Shown piece after piece: positions 36,068-47,826 of a DNA stretch of 64,000 nt (positions are counted from its first letter, which is position 1; every line of letters begins with the position of its first letter). The translations under genes and the position numbers were made by a program. The notes below the pieces were generated by a model. It did no database searches and had not been told where the DNA came from. It was given only the letters and a program-made list of their open reading frames with translations. Origin of the DNA: Siphonodentalium dalli (Eukaryota > Mollusca > Scaphopoda > Gadilida > Siphonodentaliidae); the NCBI GenBank assembly GCA_032622095.1, contig CP136066.1, positions 193,432,816-193,496,815 on the forward strand. Reading direction: 5' to 3'.

Positions 36068-38190
36068 ATATCCACTATCGCTATAGCAGTCCACACTTAC
36101 CTTAACCTACACACTCTCCACTATCCGTATAGCAGCTCACCATTACCGTAGCCTACTCACTATCCATGGACTACCCGTATAGCAGCTCACCATTACCTTA
36201 ACCTACACACTCTCTACTATCCGTATAGCAGCTCACCATTACCTTAGTATACTCACTATCCATGGACTACCCGTATAGCAGCTCAGCATTACCTTAGCCT
36301 ACTCACTATCCATGGACTACCCGCATAGCAGCTCACCATTACCTTAGTATACTCACTATCCATGGACTACCCGCATAGCAGCTCACCATTACCTTAGTAT
36401 ACTCACTATCCATGGACTATCCGTATATCAGCTCACCATTACCTTAGCCTACTCACTATCCATGGACTACCCGTATAGCAGCTCAGCATTACCTTAGCCT
36501 ACTCACTATCCATGGACTACCCGTATAGCAGCTCACCATTACCTTAGCCTACTCACTATCCATGGACTACCCGTATAGCAGCTCACCATTACCTTAGCCT
36601 ACTCACTATCCATGGACTATCCGTATATCAGCTCACCATTACCTTAGCCTACTCACTATCCATGGACTATCCGTATATCAGCTCACCATTACCTTAGCCT
36701 ACTCACTATCCATGGACTACCCGTATAGCAGCTCACCATTACCTTAGCCTACTCACTATCCATGGACTATCCGTATATCAGCTCACCATTACCTTAGCCT
36801 ACTCACTATCAATGGACTATCCGTATATCAGCTCACCATTACCTTAGCCTACTCACTATCCATGGACTACCCGTATAGCAGATCACCATTAGCTTAGCCT
36901 ACTCACTATCCATGGACTATCCGTATAGTAGCTCACCATTACCTTAGCCTACTCACTATCCATAGACTACCCGTATAGCAGCTCACCATTAGCTTAGCCT
37001 ACTCACTATCCATGGACTACCCGTATAGCAGCTCAGCATTACCTTAGCCTACTCACTATCCATGGACTATCCGTATATCAGCTCACCATTACCTTAGCCT
37101 ACTCACTATCCATGGACTACCCGTATAGCAGCTCACCATTACCTTAGCCTACTCACTATCCATGGACTACCCGTATAGCAGCTCACCATTACCTTAGCCT
37201 ACTCACTATCCATGGACTATCCGTATAGCAGCTCACCATTACCTTAGCCTACTCACTATCCATGGACTACCCGTATAGCAGCTCACCATTACCTTAGCCT
37301 ACTCACTATCCATGGACTACCCGTATAGCAGCTCACCATTACTTTAGCATACACACTATCCATGGACTATCCATATAGCAGCTCAGCATTACCTTAGCCT
37401 ACTCACTATCCATGGACTACCCGTATAGCAGCTCACCATTACCTTAGCCTACTCACTATCCATGGACTATCCGCATATCAGCTCACCATTACCTTAGCCT
37501 AATCACTATCCATGGACTACCCGTATAGCAGCTCACCATTACCTTATCCTACTCACTATCCATGGACTACCCGTATATCAGCTCACCATTACCTTAGCCT
37601 ACTCACTATCCATGGACTACCCGTATAGCAACTCAGCATTACCTTAGCCTACTCACTATCCATGGACTACCCGTATAGCAGATCACCATTAGCTTAGCCT
37701 AGTCACTATCCATGGACTACCCGTATATCAGCTCACCATTAGCTTAGTATACTCACTATCCATGGACTACCCGTATAGCAGCTCACCATTACCTTAGCCT
37801 GCTCACTATCCATGGACTATCCGTATATCAGCTCACCATTACCTTAGCCTACTCACTATCCATGGACTATCCGTATATCAGCTCACCATTACCTTAGCCT
37901 ACTCACTATCCATGGACTATCCGTATATCATCTCACCATTACCTTAGCCTACTCACTATCCATGGACTATCCGTATAGCAGCTCACCATTACATTAGCCT
38001 ACTCACTATCTATGGACTATCCGTATATCAGCTCACCATTACCTTAGCCTACTCACTATCCATGGACTACCCGTATAGCAGCTCACCATTAGCTTAGCCT
38101 ACTCACTATCCATGGACTACCCATATAGCAGCTCACCATTACCTTAGCCTACTCACTATCCACTATTCCTATAGCTGCTCAACTTTATTT
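36068..38190. repeat. 50-bp satellite, ~42 units
   Basis: The unit runs CATGGACTACCCGTATAGCA, then GCTCACCATTACCTTAGCCT, then ACTCACTATC. The period is exactly 50 bp for almost the whole array, with recurrent variants (ACC/ATC at the CCG junction, AGCA/ATCA, CCT/TAT). The first two or three and the last unit are degenerate. Most units hold CCATGG. No frame is open across it. Confidence 0.95.
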
Positions 38191-39445
38191 CAACCTACAT
38201 TTTATTCATATCAAAACAATTAAAACATGATACTCCTTAATTATGTAAGAATGTGTTAGCAAATTTACCAATTATATGTTATTGGAGTCATTTAGATCTC
38301 CCAATTGAATGAATACTCGGGTTATGACTAGACGCGTTGGCTTCTCAATGCGATCTGACCCTCAATTATATATCATCGTTCCGTTATTACGCCCTATATT
38401 ATGGGTGTTTACTGCTACGCTGCTCTGGTCGTGCCAATGGGGCGATGGGAATAACTCGCAGGACAACACATTTCGGGTTTCACGCGATGCGAGTTATTTT
38501 AGGAAATTGTAGTAAGGCTGATCTGGCCGTGTCAATGGAGCTATAGCGATAGGGATATCTCGCAGGACAACTGACTTAGGATTTTCGCGGATGTATAATC
38601 GCGGATGTCTCATTGTTGCAGTATGTAACTTTTTATGACCGTGTTAATTGCTTTCGATGTTTAGGCATGCATAATGGCTGGGCCATTCTTTAAGATTGTA
38701 TGGCAGGAACACAATGCATAATATAACAGCTAACTTTGCTGATGACGTATGTCTCAGTTGGAATGTAAAATAAAGTTCGTATTGCGAAGTATCGGTCATG
38801 TACTTAATCCGATTAGTAGATGTTTGGTCCCCATTAATAAGCTTTCTGGTGTGGTGTATTACCAGTAATAATTTGAAGGATTAGTTGTTTTAACGGAATT
38901 TTGAGGTGGTGCCTTCATGAAATAAATATATTTTATATTATAATGTATAAATATACCTAATACTATGGTCTTGAGGGCGTTACCATTTCTGACGATGGTT
39001 TTCTTGTCTCAGTATAATGAGCTTATTCTCACTGATTGAAGGCGACTGCGTGAGTGTCAGTTCATACATGGCTCGAACAAAGTTGTAGCGTTGTCTAATT
39101 GAGTAATGGTCTTACAATGGATGTTTTCTTAAACTTGGAGTCCAGGTTTGCCTGCATTTGCATCCAGCGTAAGCTGCGAAATACACACGTCCTCTGCACT
39201 ATGATCGAACTTATTTTTCCAGACATCTAGGGGAATTTTGATTTATTGACTTCCCAGGTTGGACTGTAGTTTAAGATAGATATTTCCCTCGATGTCGGGT
39301 ATACATCCAGATAAAAACCGCGGCTTCGCCTCGGTGAATTATTATTCCGAATACCCGACAGTTCGGGGAATACACATTCGACTCTGAATTAATTAGTTAT
39401 ACCCTGGAATTTATCTTAAAAGAGTGCGGGGAACAGGAAAACTAA
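38191..39445. other. no gene recognised; one small tandem pair
   Basis: A block with TCTGGYCGTGYCAATGG and ACTCGCAGGACAAC / TCTCGCAGGACAACT occurs twice (about 38424 and 38521). No gene is recognised in the rest. Confidence 0.45.
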
Positions 39446-39775
39446 TATATTGTTAGATTAATGTCAACAAATTTATTAACATTTAAAACGATAACATATC
39501 AATAATGACTAGATTGATGTAAAAGAAATTAAAAACATTTAAAACGATAACACAACAATAATTATTAGATTAGTGCGAAAACAATTATAATATTTAAAAC
39601 GATAACATATCAATAATTATCAGATTAAAGTCAAACAATTTAATAATATTTAAAACGATAACATATATCTAATAATTATGATACCAATGTCAACAAATTT
39701 AATAACATTTAAAACCATAACATATATATCGATACTTATTAGATTAATGTCAACAAATTTAATAATATTTTAAAC
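39446..39775. repeat. ~57-60-bp tandem repeat, 6 units
   Basis: AACATTTAAAACGATAACAT followed by ATCAATAATTATTAGATTA and AATGTCAACAAATTTAAT recurs with small changes. It lies just downstream of the minus-strand gene at 39848-40357. Confidence 0.8.
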
Positions 39776-39847
39776 CACGCTGTGTATTCTGGACGGTAAA
39801 TTGTAACTGTTGTCGATCGATAAATAGTTGTCAATCTTATGTTCTTA

Positions 39848-40357
39848 TCAGTTCAGACTAAACCTTTTTAGAAATAGTTCCAGCCATCCATCCGAACAAT
39901 TCTGTCTTCTCATGTCATTTCCTTGCAAATAATCCGAGTAATTGACATGATCATAATCCAATTCGTCTTCAGAATCAGTTTCACTTTCACTAAGTCTTGG
40001 TGAATCATACGGTCCTTCTGCTACGAATGTCTGGCCGCCTCTTAGTTGTATGGAAACGCCGTCATTTTTCGTAGTGAATTTTTTCGAGCAAAGTTTTTTC
40101 GTCACCTTCACTGGTATGCGGCTCAAGTGACCACTTGATTCAAGTTCTTTGAAAACCCACAGTCGCCTATTGTCATAAGAAAACCATTTCTTATTTTTTC
40201 TGACGACTTTTATTTTGGGCAGGCTGTTCACAGAACATAATCCAGACTTGATATCCTGGAGTGTTCCGTGAATTGTCCTTCCATCAGCGAATACGGCACT
40301 TATACTGCATTGTGTATACCTAATTTTTGAGGGTCTGAGCTCAATAATGTTACTCAT
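39848..40357 (-). CDS. small ParB-like-pattern protein, conserved-looking, function unknown
   Basis: The single open frame of 169 residues starts with ATG. It opens IELRPSKIRYTQCSIS, then FADGRTI-x-GTLQDI, then a PKIKVV strand followed by a KWFSYDNRRLWVFKEL block (residues 58-73) and IPVKV. The order of a short target-like strand, basic residues and an x-D-N-R-R-L-x-x-x helix resembles the ParB/sulfiredoxin-like fold (compare G-x-H/R-R-L in that fold). I recall similar uncharacterised eukaryotic proteins with DNRRLWVF, but have not searched. The C-terminal third is acidic (SESETDSEDELDYD) and probably disordered. Codon use and length look genuine, unlike the shadow frames around it. Neighbours are only repeats. 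Confidence 0.6.
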   Translation of the reverse strand: MSNIIELRPSKIRYTQCSISAVFADGRTIHGTLQDIKSGLCSVNSLPKIKVVRKNKKWFSYDNRRLWVFKELESSGHLSRIPVKVTKKLCSKKFTTKNDGVSIQLRGGQTFVAEGPYDSPRLSESETDSEDELDYDHVNYSDYLQGNDMRRQNCSDGWLELFLKRFSLN

Positions 40358-40439
40358 GATTTCCAGCCTTTCTTGAGTATCTCACAGTGTTAAAACAACC
40401 GCTCGTTCAATATTTTATAAACCATAAGAGAGTTTTAAA

Positions 40440-41435
40440 ATTGTGGTTGAAATCGAAATGTTTATGTAATATATATAGTAGCGACATCGGTTTTCTAAGA
40501 AATTCGGCGTTTAAAATACACATCAGCAAACCCGATAAGCGCAATGTGGGATTTCCTTCTGGGTAACACGTGTTGGTAACATGTATTTTCTAGGAAAAAC
40601 CAGTATGTATATATAGAACTCGATGAGTACTATATATACATATTTATTGATTGGACACAGGTAACATATCAGCTTCTTGGAAAACCCAATCAAGACACTG
40701 TGTTATACTTTGGAATTCCCGTTACAACATATCTACAAATAGTACTAAATACGCGATCTATACTGTTGACAGGTTTGGAGTATGCATATATTGATATTTA
40801 TAGTGTGTGATCATTCTGGGGTCGCTGCACCAGAACGCTCTCTGTGTGGTGAGTCTTCTATAATGATGTCTTATCCCATGTAATATATATCATTCAGCGG
40901 CTATATGCATTATCCCTACATGTATATACATATTGAATAGTTTACGCGGGGAATGATCAGGTAGTATATCCAAGTTTAACAAACAACACACAATCGACTG
41001 AATAGCAGTACCACGTCTTCTGCACGCATATTAAATGTAACAAAACACCCCTGCGAATTAATAATAGAGCATTCCATCTATACTCTTTTTAACTGAATGG
41101 GAGAATACATTTCATGGAAGGGTTTATTAGACAAAACATATCCACGAATAACTAACTACCTCTGGGTTTTAACTACACGCCAATTGTATCGATAAAAATG
41201 TAAGGTGCGATGGTGTCTTCATTTTCAATGAACATTGTATCCAGCTGCAGGTAGCAATATCTATATTTGTGTTTTGTTTACCCACCTGCACAGTAAGCTA
41301 CTTTTGATTACACTGGGTATGCCTACATACCTGTATGCTTGTGCAATATGCGTACCAAGCTCAGTGCATGCTTTGAGTGCAATGAATCAAATTATTTACC
41401 TCACCACATGAATACAGTTGTTGAATATTCATATT
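40440..41435. other. no gene recognised
   Basis: A/T-rich with several TATATATA stretches (for example 40608-40640). It could contain the promoter of the minus-strand gene, but nothing specific supports that. Confidence 0.35.
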
Positions 41436-42573
41436 AGGGACGTGGCTAGAGGGTCTTCGTTGTGTGTGTGTGGGGGGGGGGGGGGTGTCCACCTTAGGAA
41501 ATTCCAAATGTACCCCGCCTTAAATCAGAACCAGACCAAACAAGTTTTCAATAAATCCATTCCATCCCCCCTTTGCACCTCAATGCTCAGGCCTAATATA
41601 TATATGCATATACCATGGTTCTATATTCCCGGTATGAGAACATTCAGGTATTTTTCCTGAACAATTGCATAAATACTAACATGTAGTGGCCTAACTCCAG
41701 ACATATGCATAGATCTACGGGCAAGAGACAAGGACACTCCGGGCTGACCATGATTGTTCGACCGGTGTAAGAAAATTTTGAAACACGATACAAGAAAATC
41801 GCAAATCCTAGCATCTAGAATGGCCTCAACTGAAGCTTTCCCATAGTGTTGGAAATTTCAAACCATATAATCACCTCAGGTTGGAAAATTCTCCAACTGC
41901 AATTATCATGACCATTTCAGTCCACAAGTTTGACCAAATGTGGTAAAATGTTGTTTTGTTAAACTAATTAGCAGTTTTGTATTTGCCACGGGGGAGGGAC
42001 AATGACACACCGGGCCGACCATGGTTCGGCCTGGTGTGCGAAAATTTTGAAATATGAACAAGGAAATCCCAAAATCCTAGCATCTAGACTAGCCTCAAGC
42101 CTTCCTAGAGTTGGAAATTTCAAAACTGACACCACCACATAGGTTGGAAAATTTCCAACTGATGACAATTCCAATGACAATGTTGACCAAATGTATGACA
42201 ATATTGTTTTCTAAAATTAACTATCAGTTCTTGACTGGCAACGGGGGAGGGACCAGGACACAAGCTTTCCAAGTGTTGGAAATTTCCAACCTGTCACCCC
42301 CATAAGGTTGGAAAATTTCCAACTGATTGCCATTTCAGTCCAATATTTTGACAAAAAATAGTAAAATATGCAAATATTGGTCCAAAAACAATTACCCCCC
42401 CCCCCCCCCCACCAAGAAATTGTTTGAAAATCAAACTACAAGAGCATTTTCAACCTATTGTTGGTGTGAAATTTCCATTTAATGTTTTGGCAGGTATGAA
42501 ATTTCCTACTGATGAAAATTTTTACCAAAGTTGCGGGGTGAGGCACCCCCCAATCCCATGTCGCCACGTCTCT
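41436..42573. mobile_element. non-autonomous TIR element, AGGGACGTGG family, copy 2
   Basis: It starts AGGGACGTGGCTAGA (identical to the element at 25178) and ends GTCGCCACGTCTCT. The interior holds repeated TTGGAAATTTCMAAC / GGTTGGAAAATTTCCAACTG blocks at about 41850, 42110 and 42270, so it is itself internally duplicated. Poly-G (41472-41485) and poly-C (42397-42410) runs are present. No coding sequence. Confidence 0.6.
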
Positions 42574-42584
42574 GATTCTTATAC

Positions 42585-43137
42585 ATGATATTCAGTATTC
42601 GCCTCCTGTGTTAACTGACCTCATCTGTTATCTGATATTCAGGATTCACCCCTCTATGTTAACTGATATTTAGTATTCACCCCTCTGTTAACTGATATTT
42701 AGTATTCACCCCATCTGTTAGCTGATATTTTGTATTCACCCTCTCTGTTAAATGATATTTAGTATTCACCCCCTCTGTTAACTGATATTTAGTATTCACC
42801 CCTCTGTTAACTGATATTTAGTATTCACCCCCTCTGTTAACTGATATTTTGTATTCACCCTCTCTGTTAAATGATATTTAGTATTCACCCCCTCTGTTAA
42901 CTGATATTTTGTATTCACCCCCTCTGTTAACTGATATTTTGTATTCATCCCTCTGTTAAGTTATATTTAGTATTCACCCCCTCTGTTAACTGATATTTTG
43001 TATTCACCCCCTCTGTTAACTGATATTTTGTATTCACCCCCTCTGTTAACTGATATTTAGTATTCACCCCCTCTGTTAACTGATATTTAGTATTCACCCC
43101 CCTGTTAACTGATATTTAGTATTCACCCCTCTGTTAA
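42585..43137. repeat. 30-bp minisatellite, part 1
   Basis: The unit ACTGATATTTAGTATTCACC followed by CCCTCTGTTA is repeated about 18 times with A/T and length changes. Confidence 0.9.
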
Positions 43138-43783
43138 AGTAAATGAAAAACTTTCTTATGAAATCCGTGATGAACTAACGATATTCATTCCACATGTTAT
43201 TGAGACTATATTCTTAGAAATTGACTCGGGGCACTCATCGTGTGTTGTGGCATCCATCTACAGACCAAATACGGCCCCTCATGCAGATATCGATATATTT
43301 ATAGATAAAATTTCAAGTGTGGTCGAACAATTAAATGATTCAGACCAAGGTTAAATTTTTAACTCATGTTATTTTGCACTCCAGTTATCACCCTGGACAT
43401 CCTAGATAGCCCTGTGTCACATGTACGGTGTTGTCGGCGAATGTGACACAGGACTGTCGCAACAACCTCACTATTTTTGTTTCAATCTCTTAAACTTGTC
43501 CAAAATCTCTATTATAGTAAAGCATTTTTCAAAATTCAACCCAGTCTGGATTAAAACGACCACATAAAATATTAAAGTAGACACCAACCGGCCATCCAAA
43601 TACCAAATAGTATGTGTGAAATTGTAAATACGCCATCATATGTTCATATTGCACTTATCATTCAGGGGCAGCAGGAAGACGGCCAGCTAGGTCATGCTGC
43701 TCCTGTGCAATAATATATTTTTGTTTAATATTCTGTTAATGTATTGTATATTATTGTGCAAATAAAGATCTATCTATCTATAA
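43138..43783 (+). mobile_element. LINE relic: endonuclease piece joined to 3' end
   Basis: The frame from about 43138 to a TAA at 43352-43354 reads IETIFLEIDSG, then VVASIYRPNTAPHADIDIF. This fits the endonuclease region of CR1/jockey-type LINEs (the x-x-YRPPN motif). Non-coding sequence follows, ending GTGCAAATAAAGATC and then (TATC)n to 43781, like a LINE 3' terminus with a simple-repeat tail. The reverse transcriptase is missing, so the copy is internally deleted. Both flanks are the same 30-bp minisatellite, so it inserted into, or was carried within, the array. Confidence 0.6.
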
Positions 43784-44430
43784 CTGGTATTCATTATTCA
43801 ACCACTCTGTTGACTGGTATTCAGTATTCACCCCATATGTTAACTGGTATTCAGTATTCACCCCTTCTGTTAACTGGTATTCAGTTTTCACCCCTATATT
43901 AACTGGTATTCAGTATTCACCCCATATGTTACCTGATATTCAGTATTCACCCCTTCTGTTAACTGGTATTCAGTTTTCACCCCTCTGTTAACTGGTATTC
44001 AGTTTCACCCCCCTCTGTTAACTGGTATTCAGTTTTCACCCCTATATTAACTGGTATTTAGTATTCACCCCATATGTTACCTGATATTCAGTATTCACAC
44101 CTTCTGTTAACTGGTATTCAGTTTTCACCCCTCTGTTAACTGGTATTCAGTTTCACCCCCCGCTGTTAACTGGTATTCGTGGTTCAGGGGAGGGGTGATA
44201 CACCCTCTAACGGATTAATAGGCGTCCGTATCGACGTATTTTTATAAAACGTTCCAACAATAACAATAACCCTCTGTTAACTGAACACTCAGCATTCGCC
44301 TACTATGTTAATTGACATTCAGTATTCACCTATTCAATCTGCTAACTGATATGTATGATTCACCCCTCTATTAACTGACATTCAGTATATCCACCCCTCT
44401 GTTAACTGGTATTCATGATTCAGGGGAGGG
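43784..44430. repeat. 30-bp minisatellite, part 2 (variant units)
   Basis: Units are of the type ACTGGTATTCAGTATTCACC and CCTTCTGTTA. A duplicated block is visible (CCCATATGTTACCTGATATT at 43920 and 44068). An unrelated 60-bp stretch lies at about 44190-44265. Confidence 0.85.
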
Positions 44431-44449
44431 GTGACACCATCAGCTCATA

Positions 44450-46170
44450 GTGTGGTCGTTGGAGGGTTAGACCCAGAAGAAATTGGTAAAGAAGCGGTTT
44501 TGGTGTCATTCGACGTGGGAGAAACTCGTGTATAACATATCCAAAATCCGCTAAAATCCGCTTTGGGCAAAATTCAGGATCCAAGATGGCGTTTTTGCGA
44601 AGGTAAAATTTTGTGCCGCCTGTTTATGGCAAAAATGGAACCCCTCGTCCCAGATGGCCGCCAAAATGGTGGCATAAACTCGAACATTTGAAGTTTTTGC
44701 CTAATATCTTAATGATCAATTCCTGTTGTTTGATAATGGTTCAGACTGGCGACTTTGATGTTAATTCAGCATTGGAGCAATGAAAGATACCATAAATGGG
44801 GTCCCAGACTCAACTACACCCTCAAAAATTCGATTTTACAGAACGCGGTATAAAATTCCACAAAAATCGCCATTGTGATTATCGTCATATATCAACAAGA
44901 AATGGACAGAACTGTACAATGGAAGTTGGGCATACCAATATCTATGAATACTCCAATTTAATGAAACCATAATTGGAGCTTTGTCTCAAAATGGCTGCCA
45001 AAATGGCGGTCAAAATATGGAAAATGGCGGATATTGATCACAGTGTCATTCAATCCATTATAAGTAGTGGTTGATGAATAAAATTGACTAAATAAATAAG
45101 AATGTATACATCTTCATGATGCCATTATGCTAGCTCTATGTAAAAACTTAAAAATCAGTACCAAAAATGGCCACCCGATGTGAAAAATACTATTTTCTAT
45201 CACTTCTGTTTATCACTTGTTGCTCTCTGAACTGGGAAACAATGAGTATATTCTTTCAATGACCGTGTCAACTGATCATTCCAGCAATGACATGTCTAAT
45301 CGATTAGATCATAGTTTACTCCGGTCCTTCACTAATAAGTGATAACGAATGCGGTATGAAATTTAACCAAAATCGAGCAGACCTTGTCTACAAATTAATT
45401 TTATTTGTGAACATTCCATCTCAAATAGACCAAAATGACAACAAAACCGCTTCTTTACCAATTCCTTTGGGTCTAACCCTCTGACGACCATTCTAAATAT
45501 CTGCCATTTTCCATATTTTGACCGCCATTTTGGCAGCCATTTTAAGACAAAGTGCCAATTTGGGTTTCATTGAATTGGAGTATTTATCGATAATGGTATG
45601 CCCAACTTCCATTGTACAGTTCTGTTCAATTCTTGTTGATATATGACTGGAATCCCAATAGCGACTTTTGTGGAATTTTATACCGCGTTCTGTAAAATCA
45701 AATTTTTGAGGGTGTAGATGAGTCTGGGACCCCATTTATGACATCTTTCATTGCTCCAATGCTGAATTAACATGAATATGACTAATCAATGTCGCCAGTC
45801 TGAACCATTATCAAACAACAGGAATTGATCTTTAAGATAATAGGCAAAAACTTCAAATTTTCGAGTTTAGGCCGCCATTTTGGCAGCCATCTGGGGCGAG
45901 GGGTTCCATTTTTTCTATAGATATGTGGCATAATACTTGGCAAAAATGTTTACATTTGTATAAATATGGCAACATTTGTTCTCATTATGTCTAATTAATC
46001 TCAGTCAGAATCTCTTTTAAGGCGGCCATGTTGGACGCCATCTTGGATCCTGGATTTTACCCAAAGCGGATTTTAGCGGATTTTGGATATGTTGTAGCAG
46101 AGATTCTCCCACGTTGAATGACACCGAGATCGCTTCTTTACCAATTTCTTCTGGGTCAACCCCTTTTTTT
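44450..46170. repeat. long imperfect palindrome: two head-to-head fold-back/TIR elements
   Basis: A terminal sequence with GACCCAGAAGAAATTGGTAA and AGAAGCG occurs at 44468 and inverted at about 45430-45480 and 46125-46160. In addition, 44500-45060 is the reverse complement of about 45490-46100, for example TATAAAATTCCACAAAAATCG against CGACTTTTGTGGAATTTTATA. So one element is 44450-45495, and a second, partial one lies inverted beside it. Frequent AAAATGGCGGCCAAAATGG text is part of the element. No coding capacity. Confidence 0.75.
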
Positions 46171-46371
46171 TGCGTACCACGACCACACTATTCTTGGAAA
46201 TCCCACTTTCCTCTTCTCGGAAAAACACACACATCGTGTCACAGCATGCAATCCCATTTTGGAGGAATAAACATATCTCTCGATAAATTGTAGACACACA
46301 TATACTTACCTGGTCACGCATGCGCACCGGGATTTTCCAGCTGTAACTCAATGTTTCCAAATGTATGCTCA

Positions 46372-46620
46372 TGTTTTAAATTTCCAACCATAAGGGGTTT
46401 CAGGTTGAAAAATTTCCTACCGATGACTATATATTTATTTCAGTCATAAAAGTAGCCACAAAAAGGAAAATATTTGACTTTTGATATTAAAATTGGTTTA
46501 AAACAAATTTCACACTAATTACTTGTTGGAAAATCAAACTGTCAGGAGAATTTCTACTTATTGATTTTAAATTTCCAACTGATGTCGTATCAGGAATGGA
46601 ATTATATTTATATGGACCGA
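46372..46620. repeat. fragment related to the interior of 41436-42573
   Basis: AAATTTCCAACC, GGTTGAAAAATTTCCTAC, TTTCAGTC and AAACAAATTTCACAC match the repeated interior blocks of the TIR element. No ends seen. Confidence 0.5.
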
Positions 46621-47165
46621 ACCTCCTTTTGTTATGTCCCTGGAAGTTGCAGAACATGTATAGACCGGTGGTATTTACTATCAGTGATTAACACACTTTG
46701 TTCCATCACACCCAAATTAATTGCATGTATTTGGGGGCCCCGTGAATCAGTTGGTAAGGTACATGAGCGACGGTGAAGCTGCTTCCAATCACAATGAGTG
46801 CGAATTTGTGATATATACGCAAGCGGGGGTAATCTTATTTGTGCATGCATGGGCTCATAACTTTTACTGAGTTATGAAGTGTTATAATTGATACTTTCAT
46901 CTTTTAATTAGTCGATTTATCGGCCGATATTTCTCAGATTAAAGGATATTCTGGATTACCTCCTTCTTGGGAGAGAATATTTATTATTATTACACCATTA
47001 TGTACAAGTTTTGTGAACAATGAAGAGCAAGAGATTAACATCACAAGCATAAGAACACGTACACACATTCTCCCTCTCCCTCTCTCTCAATATACATATA
47101 ATACGTCTATAAATATAATTTGTGAAAATAAATAAAAGTGAGGAAAAAAATATATGTGAAGCAAA
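46621..47165. other. no gene recognised
   Basis: Contains a short pyrimidine run (CTCTCCCTCTCTCTC, about 47073-47088). Nothing else supported. Confidence 0.4.
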
Positions 47166-47169
47166 AACA

Positions 47170-47577
47170 AAGATCTATATAATATAAGGGGTTTTATATA
47201 ATATAAGGGGTTTTATATAATAAGGGGACCATATAATAAGGTACTATATACTAAGGGACTATATAATAATGAACTATATAATAAGGTACTATATAATAAG
47301 AGACTATATAATAATGGACTGTATAATAAGGTACTATATAATAAGGTACTATATACTAAGGGACTATATAATATAAGGGGTTTATATAATAAGGGGACTA
47401 TATAATAAGGTACTATATACTAAGGGACTATATAATATAAGGGGTTTATATAATAAGGGGACTATATAATAAGGTACTATATACTAAGGGACTATATAAT
47501 AATGAACTATATAATAAGGTGCTATATAATAAGAGACTATATAATAATGGACTGTATAATAAGGTACTATATAATAA
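47170..47577. repeat. ACTATATAATAAGG satellite, left part
   Basis: Short units ACTATATAATAAGG, ACTATATACTAAGGG and TATATAATATAAGGGGTTT are repeated. The same array resumes at 53269 after the DIRS-type element. Confidence 0.9.
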
Positions 47578-47782
47578 TGATACTTTTGCGCGTTTGCTTG
47601 ATTAGCAAAAAAAGTTTGTATTCACAGTGTGTGACATAATTAGTAGTGAACAATTAGACATGAGCGATAAGCGTTAAGGCAGTGGCCAATATGAGCTGTG
47701 CTATGAGCTGTGATCAGTAACACGGTGATAGTGGAGTATCATTCTAGCCTTAGCCTTCGCCGGACTTAGATCGTAAACTTAT
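47578..47782 (+). repeat. split direct repeat A1
   Basis: Starts TGATACTTTTGCGCGTTTGC and ends GATCGTAAACTTAT. 205 bp. Contains the 12-bp duplication absent from A2. Confidence 0.92.
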
Positions 47783-47826
47783 TTTGCTCGTAAAATCAAG
47801 CCCATGGATAGCCAGTCGTCAGATAT

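Noticed and set aside
36068-38190. Possible CRISPR-like array (regular 50-bp period)
   Set aside because: No distinct spacers: the whole 50-bp unit is repeated, and the context is animal nuclear DNA.
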